A stretch of 64,000 nucleotides of DNA from Sedimentitalea xiamensis. GTDB taxonomy: Bacteria; Pseudomonadota; Alphaproteobacteria; Rhodobacterales; Rhodobacteraceae. Position numbers and translations under genes: made by a program. Below, one piece after another: positions 1-8,078 of this stretch. Position 1 is the stretch's first letter, and each line of letters begins with the position of its first letter. The stretch is from contig NZ_JASNJE010000023.1 of NCBI RefSeq assembly GCF_030164465.1, positions 1-64,000 of the forward strand, written 5' to 3'. The notes under the pieces were generated by a model. That model saw nothing but the letters and a program-made list of their open reading frames with translations, searched no databases and was not told the origin of the DNA.

Positions 1-37
1 ACCGCGTCCGAAGCGCGCCTGGCAGTGGTGCTGACAT
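1..37 (-). CDS. 5' end of a gene cut by the window edge
   Basis: An ATG at 37-35 on the minus strand is preceded, about seven bases upstream, by a perfect AGGAGG at 45-50. The reading frame stays open to the edge and gives MSAPLPGALRTR. Twelve residues are too few to identify the product. The strong ribosome binding site is the main support for a real start here. Confidence 0.5.
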   Translation of the reverse strand, partial: MSAPLPGALRTR

Positions 38-147
38 GAAACATCCTCCTGAAAAGGATGAATCACAATCGACCCCTCAAGGGAATCCCCAGCGACTCAG
101 GGTTTCCCCGAAATGCTTTAAAAGGCGCCGGCGTCAATTGCGCGCGC

Positions 148-450
148 TCACAGCGGCGCGCGGTCGATCCGGGAAAGCGCGTCGTTGACGGCGAATATCT
201 TGCCCCTCACCGCCTCGACGCCGAACCCGTTGAGCCGCGCCCTGTGCATATTCAGATAGGCTTCGGCGCTTGCCGCATCTTCGAACAGATAGATGCCGCC
301 CGCTTCGCCGGCGGCCTGATTTTCCGTCCAGATCTTCCAGATCAGGCCCGGTTCCCCGGCGATCGACCGGGCCAGATCGTCCATCGCTTCGGCCATTTCC
401 TGCCCCCATGGGCCGGAATAGGGAAAATCGACTTGCAGGATATGGGGCAT
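148..450 (-). CDS. ydhR: YdhR-family putative monooxygenase
   Basis: This 100-residue protein has the length and layout of the YdhR family, dimeric ferredoxin-like-fold proteins proposed to act as small monooxygenases on aromatic compounds. The family's hallmarks are visible: an opening LQVDFPYSGPWG segment, then EPGLIWKIWTEN, then AGGIYLFEDAASAEAYLNMH, and a C-terminal FAVNDALSRI. A GAGG sequence sits before the ATG at 450. It appears to be a single gene; the next gene on this strand, ccdB, ends about 100 bp upstream. The family is recognised with good confidence, but the substrate of YdhR proteins is not established. Confidence 0.85.
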   Translation of the reverse strand: MPHILQVDFPYSGPWGQEMAEAMDDLARSIAGEPGLIWKIWTENQAAGEAGGIYLFEDAASAEAYLNMHRARLNGFGVEAVRGKIFAVNDALSRIDRAPL

Positions 451-548
451 TGTTCGGTCCTCGTCTCAAGGGCGCCGGCCAAGGATAGCCGACAGGCGCG
501 GTTTTGCCAGTTTCGCAGAGGCGGGACGCTGTGTCGAGTTCCCGCGCC

Positions 549-839
549 CTATACACCCGCCATCAACACATCGACCGCCCGTGTGATCAGATCGCCCTGA
601 TCCGTGACGTTCCCGCTACGGCGCAGACGCGAGCGCCAGACCGCCGCGATCAGCCGTGTCGCGAGAACCAGGCGTTTGCCATCATGCTCGATTTCGGGGT
701 TCAGATAGCGCGCCGCCGGGTAGTCGGGCAAAAGCGGAATGACGACCACCGCGGGGTCCGGCGGCAGCAGGTCGCTTTCGACGACGACCATGAAAACGCC
801 GTCATACTCCGCGACATCAAAGCGGCTCAGCGGCTCCAT
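549..839 (-). CDS. ccdB: CcdB-family toxin
   Basis: A 96-residue protein that resembles CcdB, the F-plasmid toxin that poisons DNA gyrase. Family features seen are the N-terminal FDV segment, the hydrophobic VVVIPLLP stretch, the later PEIEHDGKRLVLATRLIAAV region and a short C-terminal tail (VDVLMAGV); CcdB acts through its last residues. The chosen ATG at 839 lies inside the 3' end of the upstream antitoxin gene (13-bp overlap), the usual antitoxin-then-toxin order with translational coupling. A longer frame starting further upstream would run through the antitoxin gene and is less likely. Chromosomal copies are often stability or stress modules; whether this one is active cannot be seen. 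Confidence 0.82.
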   Translation of the reverse strand: MEPLSRFDVAEYDGVFMVVVESDLLPPDPAVVVIPLLPDYPAARYLNPEIEHDGKRLVLATRLIAAVWRSRLRRSGNVTDQGDLITRAVDVLMAGV

Positions 840-1078
840 GACGAGCCGCCCGGCGCGGCGATGATGCCGGCCAGCGGATGCCGGTTTTGTTCGTGCCAGT
901 CTCTCTGGGCGGCGAAGGCTTCGGCATTGTCGTCGAGCCATCGCTGGCGGCGGGCCTCGGCAACGGCTTGCAGCAGTGCCGCCTCGGCCACTGCCGAGAC
1001 ATTGATCCCGAGCGCCCTGGCCCGGTCAAGCGCCTCGGCATCGAGCGTCAGCGACGTCTTGCGCCGGGTCGCGACCAT
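827..1078 (-). CDS. ccdA: CcdA-family antitoxin
   Basis: An 83-residue CcdA-type antitoxin. The N-terminal half (RRKTSLTLDAEALDRARALG) looks like a ribbon-helix-helix DNA-binding domain, and the C-terminal half, with RRQRWLDDNAEAF and DWHEQNRHPL, matches the flexible toxin-binding part of CcdA. I chose the ATG at 1078 because GGAGG lies about seven bases upstream; an in-frame ATG at 1099 has no such site. The gene overlaps ccdB by 13 bp. As in the family, the CcdA-CcdB complex probably represses its own promoter. That promoter would lie in the divergent gap facing the aldehyde dehydrogenase gene. Confidence 0.82.
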   Translation of the reverse strand: MVATRRKTSLTLDAEALDRARALGINVSAVAEAALLQAVAEARRQRWLDDNAEAFAAQRDWHEQNRHPLAGIIAAPGGSSWSR

Positions 1079-1241
1079 GGGTTTGCCCTCCGTCTTCATA
1101 CCGCCAATATATACCGCACGCCGACAAGGCACAAGTTTGAACCCGCCGACCAGCAGGGCGCGGTCAAATCGGCAAATGCCACGTTGTCTCTTGCCCGCGC
1201 CTGGTGCACACACGCAACGCAAGCAAGGCGAAGGACGGAAA

Positions 1242-2729
1242 ATGACGGATTGGAAAGCCCGCGCGGCGGCGCTCTATGATGGTGGCTTTCGCCCGATGTT
1301 CATCGGCGGTCAATGGTGCGAGGCGCGTTCAGGCGCGGTGATCGAGGCGCGCAACCCCGCTGACGGTTCGCTTCTGGCGACGGTGCCGCGGGGCGGGGCA
1401 GAGGACATCGACGCGGCGGTTGCGGCGGCGCGCAAGGCGCTGGAGGGGCCGTGGGCGCGGTTCACGCCGTTCGAGCGGCAGAACCTCCTGCTGCGGATCG
1501 CCGACCGGTTCGAGGCCGAATGGGAAAGCCTGTGCCTGTCGGACACGCTCGACATGGGGATGCCGATCCAGCGCACGCTGGCCAACAGCCGCCGGGTTCT
1601 GGGCATGTTGCGCTATTATGCCGGGCAGGCGGTGGCGACTCACGGCGACACCATCCCCAATTCCTTTCCCGGCGAGATCTATTCCGCCACCGTGCGCGAA
1701 CCGGTGGGCGTGGTCGGTGCCATCATTCCCTGGAACGCTCCGATCGCCGGGTCGATCTGGAAGATCGGACCGGCGCTGGCGACCGGCTGCACGGTGGTGC
1801 TGAAGCCGTCGGAAGAAGCCTCGCTGACCGTCTTGATGATCGCGCGGATCATGCAGGAGGCCGGGCTGCCCGACGGGGTGCTGAACATCGTGCCGGGGCT
1901 GGGGGCCGAGGCGGGCGCGGCGCTGGCCGCGCATCCCGGTGTCGACAAGATCGTCTTTACCGGCTCGACCGCGACCGGGCAGGCCATCGCCCGCGCAGCG
2001 ACCGGCAATCTCAAGCGGGTCTCGCTGGAACTGGGCGGCAAATCGCCGGTGATCGTCTGCCGCGACGCCGATATCGACAAGGCGGTGCCGGTGGCGGCGA
2101 TGGCGGTTTTCGCCAATTCCGGGCAGATCTGCATCGCCGGTTCGCGGCTGTTCGTGGCGCGCGAGATCCATGACGAGTTTCTCGGGCGGGTGGCCGACTA
2201 CGCGGCGGGTCTGCGGATCGGGCACGGAATCGAGGAAACCACCGAAATCGGGCCGATCATCTCGGCGCGCCAGGCCGGGCGCATCGCCGGCTATCTTGCC
2301 GCCGGCCCCAAGGAAGGCGCCCACCTGCTGACCGGCGGCGGCAGCGCCGAGGGCGGCCATCTTGCCGGCGGGCATTATTTTCAGCCCACCGTGTTCGGCG
2401 GCGTGACCGACGAGATGAGCATCGCCCGCGAAGAGATCTTCGGCCCGGTCATTTCGGCCCTGCCCTTTGACAGCATCGACGAGGTGGTGGCGCGCGCCAA
2501 TGCGACGCCCTACGGGCTGGCCGCCGGGGTGTTCTCGACCCATCTGGGCACCGCGCACAAACTGGCGCACAGGCTTCGGGCCGGGTCGGTCTGGGTCAAC
2601 ATGTATCACGCCATCGACCCGGCGGTGCCCTTTGGCGGGGTCAAGATGTCGGGCTATGGGCGAGAGGGCGGGCGCGGCCATGTGGAGGACTATCTCGACA
2701 CCAAGGCGATCTGGATCAACACCGACTGA
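1242..2729 (+). CDS. NAD(P)-dependent aldehyde dehydrogenase
   Basis: A 495-residue aldehyde dehydrogenase of normal family length that oxidises an aldehyde to a carboxylate in the cytoplasm. Seen in order: IIPWNAPIAG (cofactor domain), FTGSTATGQAI, the catalytic-glutamate motif LELGGKSPV, the catalytic cysteine in NSGQICIAGSRLF, and the late EEIFGPVIS motif. The ATG at 1242 follows AAGGA; the same frame is open for over 700 bp upstream, but that part overlaps ccdAB and has no family similarity. It starts a five-gene plus-strand run with a dehydrogenase and a TRAP transporter, so it probably handles an aldehyde made from the imported acid. The actual substrate is unknown. Confidence 0.93.
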   Translation: MTDWKARAAALYDGGFRPMFIGGQWCEARSGAVIEARNPADGSLLATVPRGGAEDIDAAVAAARKALEGPWARFTPFERQNLLLRIADRFEAEWESLCLSDTLDMGMPIQRTLANSRRVLGMLRYYAGQAVATHGDTIPNSFPGEIYSATVREPVGVVGAIIPWNAPIAGSIWKIGPALATGCTVVLKPSEEASLTVLMIARIMQEAGLPDGVLNIVPGLGAEAGAALAAHPGVDKIVFTGSTATGQAIARAATGNLKRVSLELGGKSPVIVCRDADIDKAVPVAAMAVFANSGQICIAGSRLFVAREIHDEFLGRVADYAAGLRIGHGIEETTEIGPIISARQAGRIAGYLAAGPKEGAHLLTGGGSAEGGHLAGGHYFQPTVFGGVTDEMSIAREEIFGPVISALPFDSIDEVVARANATPYGLAAGVFSTHLGTAHKLAHRLRAGSVWVNMYHAIDPAVPFGGVKMSGYGREGGRGHVEDYLDTKAIWINTD

Positions 2730-2770
2730 CCGGACACGCCCGGACAAGCGGAAAACAGGAGGACATCAAG

Positions 2771-3652
2771 GTGAAAGTCGGAATCATCGGTGTCGGGCTC
2801 ATGGGCCACGGCATTGCCCGCAACGTGCTGTTGCACGACGGGCATTCCCTCGTGTTTCTCGACCATCCGGGCAATCAGCCGGTGGACGAGCTGCGCGGGC
2901 TTGGCGCCCGTGCCTGCGCCACACCGGCGGCACTGGCCGCGGTCTGCGAGGTGGTGATCCTCTGCGTCACCGGCTCGGCGCAGGTCGAAGCCATTATCGC
3001 GGGGGAAAACGGGCTGATCTCCGGGCTGAACCCCGGCACGGTGATCGTCGATTGCTCGACCTCCCTGCCAAACTCGACCCTGCGCATGGGCGCGGCCATC
3101 CGGGAAGCCGGGGGCGATTACCTCGACGCGCCGATGACGCGCACCGCCAGACACGCCCATGAGGGGAGCCTGAACCTTCTGGTCGGGGGCGAGGCGGAGG
3201 TGCTGGACCGGGTCCGCCCGGTGCTGGACGCCTTCACCGAAACGGTGAGCCATGTCGGGCCGCTTGGCCATGGCCACCGGCTCAAGCTGCTGCATAATTT
3301 CGTCTCGGTCGGCTTCATGTCGCTGCTCGCCGAAGCGGCAGCACAGGCCGCCGATGCGGGAATCGCGCCGCAGGTTCTGGTGGATGTGCTGGCCGGCGGC
3401 GGCGGCGCCAGCGCCGCGCTCGACCGGCTGGCCCCCTATATCGTCGAAGGCGACCGCGAGGGCCTGCCGTTTGCCATCGCCAATGCACAGAAGGATATCG
3501 ACTATTATCGCGCCATGTCGGAAGACGCGGGTGCGCGGCAGACCATTGCCGACGGCGTCGCCACGGCGCTTGCCGCTGCCGCCGCTGCCGGGCATGGGCA
3601 AGCCTATGTCCCGGAACTCGTCCGCATCTTCCGGCGGGATGATATCGCCTGA
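2771..3652 (+). CDS. 3-hydroxyisobutyrate dehydrogenase-family NAD(P) oxidoreductase
   Basis: A 293-residue beta-hydroxyacid dehydrogenase. It starts with the Rossmann motif GIIGVGLMGHGIARN, continues with the substrate-side motif DAPMTRTARHAHEG, and has the catalytic-lysine region GHGHRLKLLHNF. Family members oxidise 3-hydroxyisobutyrate, tartronate semialdehyde or related hydroxyacids to semialdehydes. An aldehyde dehydrogenase gene ends 41 bp upstream and TRAP genes follow, which suggests a hydroxyacid-to-semialdehyde-to-acid sequence, but this is inferred from context. A GGAGG sits about nine bases before the ATG. Confidence 0.9.
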   Translation: MKVGIIGVGLMGHGIARNVLLHDGHSLVFLDHPGNQPVDELRGLGARACATPAALAAVCEVVILCVTGSAQVEAIIAGENGLISGLNPGTVIVDCSTSLPNSTLRMGAAIREAGGDYLDAPMTRTARHAHEGSLNLLVGGEAEVLDRVRPVLDAFTETVSHVGPLGHGHRLKLLHNFVSVGFMSLLAEAAAQAADAGIAPQVLVDVLAGGGGASAALDRLAPYIVEGDREGLPFAIANAQKDIDYYRAMSEDAGARQTIADGVATALAAAAAAGHGQAYVPELVRIFRRDDIA

Positions 3653-3730
3653 CCCCGACCGCGCGCCGGGTTGGTCTTGCCAGCGTAAATTAGCTTGTGT
3701 AGCACCGACAAAGATTAACCGGAGGATACC

Positions 3731-4711
3731 ATGACATTCACCATTCGCGGGCTGGCCGCCATCGGCGCCCTTGTTGCGATCGGCGCTCCCGCCCTTGCGC
3801 AGACCGAGATCAAGATCGGCTATGCGCTGGCGCCCGACAGCCATTACGGCGTCGCGGCACAGAAATTCGAAGAGGTTCTGCTGGCCGAAACCGGCGATCA
3901 GTTCAGCTTTACCCATTTCCCCTCCTCGGGTCTTGGCGGCGAGCGCGAGGTCATCGAAGGGCTGCAACTGGGCACCGTCGAGGCCACCATCGTGTCATCG
4001 GGCACGCTGGCCAATTTCGTGCCCGAGACCGGGGTTTTCGACATTCCCTTCCTGTTCCGCGATCTCGATCACGCGCGGGCGGTACTCGACGGGCCGATCG
4101 GGCAGGAAATCCTGGCCAGGTTCGACGATGTCGGCCTGCATGGCCTCGCCTGGGGCGAGCAGGGCTTCCGCCACATCACCAACAACCGCAACGCCATCGA
4201 GACGCCCGCCGATGTCGAGGGGCTGAAGATCCGCACCATGGAGAACCCGGTGCACCTGGCCGCGTTCAACGCCATGGGCGCGGCACCGACCCCGATGGCC
4301 TGGCCCGAGGTGATCTCGTCGCTTCAGCAGGGCGTGATCGATGGGCAGGAAAACCCGCTGTCGGTGATCGTGTCGGTCAAGCTGGACGAGGTGCAGAAAT
4401 ACCTGACGCTTTCGGGCCATGTCTATTCGCCGGCGATGCTCCTGGTGTCGCGGCCGTTCTGGGAAGGTCTGAGCGACGATCAGAAAGCCGCGTTCGAAAA
4501 GGCCGCGGCAGAAGCGGTGACGGCGATGCGCGGTTTCGTAGACGATGTCGAAACCACCGGTGTCGCGACGCTGAAAGAGCGCGGCATGCAGGTCAACGCC
4601 CTGTCGCCCGAGGAAAAGGCCAAGTTCCAGGCGGCCATCGCCTCCGCCTATGAGGGCTATTACGAGACCTATGGGCAGGAACTCGTCGATTCCATCGTGA
4701 ACTTCCAATAG
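3731..4711 (+). CDS. dctP: TRAP transporter substrate-binding protein (DctP family)
   Basis: A 326-residue periplasmic binding protein for a TRAP importer. It has a Sec signal peptide (hydrophobic core ending APALAQ, cleavage near residue 24), then the mature IKIGYALAPDSHYG start typical of DctP. The family's ligand-carboxylate segment is seen as GFRHITNNRNAIETPADVEGLKIRTMENPVH, followed by PTPMAWPEVISSLQQGVIDGQENP. GGAGG lies about six bases before the ATG. The two permease genes follow directly after a strong hairpin. TRAP binding proteins usually take organic acids; with the dehydrogenases upstream a hydroxyacid is plausible. Confidence 0.93.
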   Translation: MTFTIRGLAAIGALVAIGAPALAQTEIKIGYALAPDSHYGVAAQKFEEVLLAETGDQFSFTHFPSSGLGGEREVIEGLQLGTVEATIVSSGTLANFVPETGVFDIPFLFRDLDHARAVLDGPIGQEILARFDDVGLHGLAWGEQGFRHITNNRNAIETPADVEGLKIRTMENPVHLAAFNAMGAAPTPMAWPEVISSLQQGVIDGQENPLSVIVSVKLDEVQKYLTLSGHVYSPAMLLVSRPFWEGLSDDQKAAFEKAAAEAVTAMRGFVDDVETTGVATLKERGMQVNALSPEEKAKFQAAIASAYEGYYETYGQELVDSIVNFQ

Positions 4712-4718
4712 CTCCGTG

Positions 4719-4738
4719 CCGGCGCCTTCGGGCGCCGG
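4719..4738 (+). promoter_or_regulatory. GC hairpin with TTCG loop between dctP and dctQ
   Basis: CCGGCGCC at 4719-4726 pairs perfectly with GGCGCCGG at 4731-4738 around a TTCG tetraloop, seven bases after the dctP stop. UUCG loops are unusually stable in RNA. Only two T bases follow, so it is more likely a partial terminator or 3'-end stabiliser that keeps the binding protein more abundant than the permeases than a full terminator. The position also argues against starting dctQ at the upstream GTG (4716). Confidence 0.75.
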
Positions 4739-4760
4739 TTCGCTTGCCAGAGGCCGCAAC

Positions 4761-5288
4761 TTGAAGAAGCTCGAGCACATCATTGTGGTGCTGAACGGCT
4801 GGGCGCTGATCCTGATGCTGACCGCGATGACGCTCGTCGTCGGGGCCAATATCGCCCTGCGCTATCTGACCGCGCATTCCCTGCCCTGGGCGGATGAGGC
4901 GGCCCGGTACCTGATGATCTGGATGACCTTCGGCGGCGCCGGGCTGGTGCTGCGCATGGGCGGGCATGTGGCGATCACCAACCTGCGCGATGCGTTGCCC
5001 GACCGGGGGCAAAAGATCATGCGCGGTGCCATCGCGCTCGGGCTGCTGATATTCTTCGGCTTCATGGTCTATGTCGGCATCCAATACGCGCAGCGCATGC
5101 AATATCAGGTGACACCGGCTCTGCGCCTGCCGTTTCTCTATGTCTATGCGGCGATGCCGGTGGGCTTTGCGCTCCTGATCCTGCATCTGGCCTTTATCGC
5201 CTATCCGTTCATCACCGCCGGCAGCTACAAGCACCCCGATGGCGATGACAGCGAAACCACCCACCTGCCCGATAGCGCCAATGGCTGA
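4761..5288 (+). CDS. dctQ: TRAP transporter small permease (DctQ family)
   Basis: A 175-residue four-helix membrane protein of DctQ type. Hydrophobic segments begin near IIVVLNGWALILMLT, and the family pattern of an N-terminal helix ending ANIALRYL, then LPWADEAARYLMIWMTF, is clear. I chose the TTG at 4761 because the only longer option, a GTG at 4716, would put the intercistronic hairpin inside the coding region. An AGAGG lies before the TTG. It forms the membrane complex with DctM and energises uptake by an ion gradient. The last bases overlap the dctM start. Confidence 0.88.
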   Translation: MKKLEHIIVVLNGWALILMLTAMTLVVGANIALRYLTAHSLPWADEAARYLMIWMTFGGAGLVLRMGGHVAITNLRDALPDRGQKIMRGAIALGLLIFFGFMVYVGIQYAQRMQYQVTPALRLPFLYVYAAMPVGFALLILHLAFIAYPFITAGSYKHPDGDDSETTHLPDSANG

Positions 5289-6564
5289 GATCCTGTTCCC
5301 GATGCTGTTCCTGCTGCTGGCGCTCGGCGTGCCGGTGGCCTTCGCCATGGCGATCGCGGTCTTTACCGCGCTCAGCCTCGGCTCGACCTATCCCAACCTC
5401 GTCGTGGTCAAGGAAATGTTCGCTGGTCTCGACAGCTTTCCGCTGCTCGCCGTGCCCTTCTTCATCCTCGCCGCCGAGATCATGACCGGCGGCGCCATCA
5501 CCATGGCGGTGCTGCGGCTCGCGCAATCGCTGGTCGGGCACCTCAAGGGCGGGCTCGGCCATGCCAATGTGGTCAGTTCGGCGATGTTCGCGGGCATTTC
5601 TGGCAGCGCGCTTGCCGATGCCGCCGGGCCGGGCTCGATGATGATCCGGATGATGGAGAAAGGCGGCTATGACCGCGCCTATGCCGGGGCGCTGACCATC
5701 GCCAGCGCGGTGGTCGGGCCGATCATCCCGCCGTCGATCACCATGATCATCTATGCCATGCAGGATCAGGAGGTCTCGGTCGGATCGCTGTTCATGGCGG
5801 GCATCCTGCCGGGGATCGTGATTACCTTGGCGGTGCTGCTGGCCAACGCCCGCATGAGCCACCGGCGCGGCTATGCTTCGGACGCGCCACGGCCGCCGCT
5901 CGCGGAAATCACCCGTGTCGCGGTCTACGCGCTGCCGGCGCTGCTGCTGATCCTGCTGATCGTCGGCGGCATCCGCTTCGGCATCTTCACCCCGACCGAA
6001 GCCTCGGTCATCGCGGTGTTCTATGCGCTCATCGTCGGCATGTTCGTCTATCGCTCCTTGCGCCTGCGCGACCTGCCCGAGATCATCCTGCGCGCGGCGC
6101 TGACCTCGGCGGCGGTGCTGCTGATCCTCGGTGCGGCGCGGGCCTTTGCCTGGATCCTGATCATCGAGGGCATCCCGCAGTTCCTCGCCGAAACCATCAT
6201 CGCCTGGGATCTGTCGCCCATCGTCTTTCTGCTGGCGGTGAACCTGCTGCTCTTGGTGTTCGGCCTGTTCATGGACCCGCTGCCCGGCGTGATGATCCTG
6301 GTGCCGATCCTGGCGCCGATCAGCTTTGCCATGGGGATCGACCCCAATCACTTCGCCATCGTGGTGATCGTCAACCTGACGCTGGGCCTCACCACGCCGC
6401 CGGTGGGCAGCCTGATCTTCGTGGTCTCCTCGACGGTAAGGCTGAAACCCTCGGTGCTGATCATGGAGATGCCGCCCTTCTTCCTGGCGCTGGTGGCGGC
6501 GCTCCTCCTGATCACCTTCGTCCCGGCCCTCTCCACCTGGCTACCCGGAGTCAGCGGGTTCTGA
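5281..6564 (+). CDS. dctM: TRAP transporter large permease (DctM family)
   Basis: A 427-residue polytopic permease, the ion-coupled transport subunit of the TRAP system. It shows a dozen or so hydrophobic segments and the family motifs VPFFILAAEIMTGG, GISGSALADAAGPGSMMI and IIPPSITMIIYA, and later LTTPPVGSLIF. The ATG at 5281 overlaps the dctQ stop by eight bases; a start 42 bp further upstream is open but would add residues outside the family pattern. It is the last gene of the run; 220 bp with no recognisable gene follow before the convergent arginine deiminase gene. Confidence 0.93.
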   Translation: MAEILFPMLFLLLALGVPVAFAMAIAVFTALSLGSTYPNLVVVKEMFAGLDSFPLLAVPFFILAAEIMTGGAITMAVLRLAQSLVGHLKGGLGHANVVSSAMFAGISGSALADAAGPGSMMIRMMEKGGYDRAYAGALTIASAVVGPIIPPSITMIIYAMQDQEVSVGSLFMAGILPGIVITLAVLLANARMSHRRGYASDAPRPPLAEITRVAVYALPALLLILLIVGGIRFGIFTPTEASVIAVFYALIVGMFVYRSLRLRDLPEIILRAALTSAAVLLILGAARAFAWILIIEGIPQFLAETIIAWDLSPIVFLLAVNLLLLVFGLFMDPLPGVMILVPILAPISFAMGIDPNHFAIVVIVNLTLGLTTPPVGSLIFVVSSTVRLKPSVLIMEMPPFFLALVAALLLITFVPALSTWLPGVSGF

Positions 6565-6784
6565 CGCGATCAGGCCGCGCGGGAACGGGAGGCCCTGGCC
6601 ATGCGCGCTGCCCTGACAAATCCGTGTGCATCAAAAATATATCCGATGCCCACGGACATCAGGCGCATATGGCTATCCCCTTTGTCAGGTCATTCGGACG
6701 GAACCTGGCGGTCGCGGCGGCGGCGATCTCGGCACATACCCCCACAAATGACAATGCCCTCTCAACAAGTTTCAAATCAGCCTC

Positions 6785-8029
6785 TCAGTAGTCGACCGGG
6801 TCCCTGATGATGGGGCAGGTCATGCAGTGGCCGCCGCCACGGCCCCGGCCAAGCTCGGCCCCGGCGATGGAGATGACCTCGATCCCCTGCTTGCGCAGCA
6901 GCGTGTTGGTGTAGGTGTTGCGGTCATAGGCATAGACCACGCCCGGCGAGGCGCAGACTAGGTTGGCCCCCGAGTCCCACTGGGTGCGTTCACGCATGTA
7001 GGCGGTGCCTCCGGTTTCGACCACGCGGATCTTCCTAAGGTTCAGCGCATCTCGCACCGCATCCGTCCAGGACCCTTCATTGCGGCGGATATCCAGCTTG
7101 CCGTTGTCGCCCGGGCGCACGCTGATGGGCGTGATCGTGTCCACAATATCGGGGTAGACCAGCACACAGTCCCGGTCGGCGAAAGTAAAGACCGTGTCGA
7201 GATGCATCGCCGCGCGCAGCTTCGGCATGGCGGCGACGAGCACGTGATCGACGACATCCTGTTCAAACAGCGACTTGGCCAGCAGCGCGATCCCCTGGTG
7301 CGAAGTGCGTTCCGACATGCCGATCAGCATGGTCCGGTTGCCCGCCGGCATCACGTCGCCGCCTTCGATCGTGGCAAGCCCGTGCTCTTCTTCGGGATTT
7401 CCCCACCAGACCTTCACCTTGCCGGCGAAATCCGGGTGGTACTTGTAGATCGCCGTTGTCAGCAGGGTCTCGTCCTTGCGGGCGGGCCAATAGAGCGGGT
7501 TCACCGTGCAGCCGCCATAGACCCAGCAGGTCGTATCACGGGTGTAAAGCGTGTTGGGCAGGGGCGAGACCAGGTAGCGGCTGATGCCCGGCGAATTGCG
7601 GATCAGGTTCATCAGCGCGCCTGATTGCGCTTCGGGGAATTCCTCGACCGAGAGGCCGCCGATCAAGGTTTCGGCCAGCTCTCGGTCGGGCATCTCCTGC
7701 AGGTAGCTGCGGACGTCGTCCATCAGCTCAAGCCCGACCTCGTTGGCGGTGATCCGGTTGTCGAGGATCCAGGTGCGGGCCTCGGGGATGGCGACGGTCT
7801 GGGTCAGCAGATCGTGCATCTCGACCACATCCACGCCCCGGTCGCGCATCTTCTGTTGAAAATCCAGATGGTCACGCTTGGCAGTCTCGACCCAGAGCAC
7901 GTCGTCGAACAGCAGGTCGTCGCAGTTCGAGGGTGTCAGCCGCTGGTGTGCCCGACCGGGGGCGCAGACCATCACCTTGCGCAGTTGGCCGACTTCCGAA
8001 TGGACGCCGAAGGGTTGTTGGTCGGACAT
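6785..8029 (-). CDS. arcA: Arginine deiminase
   Basis: A 414-residue arginine deiminase, which hydrolyses L-arginine to citrulline and ammonia in the cytoplasm. Guanidino-modifying-enzyme motifs are visible: [20 protein letters not shown] at the start, [13 protein letters not shown], the catalytic-histidine segment [13 protein letters not shown], and the nucleophilic cysteine in GGGHCMTCP near residue 402. The ATG at 8029 is preceded by GGAG with seven-base spacing and fits the family start better than one 12 bp upstream. It follows an antiporter gene on the same strand by 49 bp, forming an arcDA pair. Ornithine carbamoyltransferase and carbamate kinase genes are absent from the window. Confidence 0.96.
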   Translation of the reverse strand: MSDQQPFGVHSEVGQLRKVMVCAPGRAHQRLTPSNCDDLLFDDVLWVETAKRDHLDFQQKMRDRGVDVVEMHDLLTQTVAIPEARTWILDNRITANEVGLELMDDVRSYLQEMPDRELAETLIGGLSVEEFPEAQSGALMNLIRNSPGISRYLVSPLPNTLYTRDTTCWVYGGCTVNPLYWPARKDETLLTTAIYKYHPDFAGKVKVWWGNPEEEHGLATIEGGDVMPAGNRTMLIGMSERTSHQGIALLAKSLFEQDVVDHVLVAAMPKLRAAMHLDTVFTFADRDCVLVYPDIVDTITPISVRPGDNGKLDIRRNEGSWTDAVRDALNLRKIRVVETGGTAYMRERTQWDSGANLVCASPGVVYAYDRNTYTNTLLRKQGIEVISIAGAELGRGRGGGHCMTCPIIRDPVDY

Positions 8030-8078
8030 GACAATCTCCATATTGGTATAAGGTGGTCTTGAAAGGCGAAGGCGGGAT

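Noticed and set aside
504-1241. Extended N-terminus of the aldehyde dehydrogenase upstream of 1242
   Set aside because: The extra ~246 codons overlap ccdAB on the other strand and have no similarity; the ATG at 1242 has a ribosome binding site and gives the family length.
1329-2747. A 472-codon minus-strand frame opposite the first aldehyde dehydrogenase
   Set aside because: Antisense shadow in GC-rich DNA; Arg/His/Asp-rich with no domain, while the plus strand encodes a clear enzyme.
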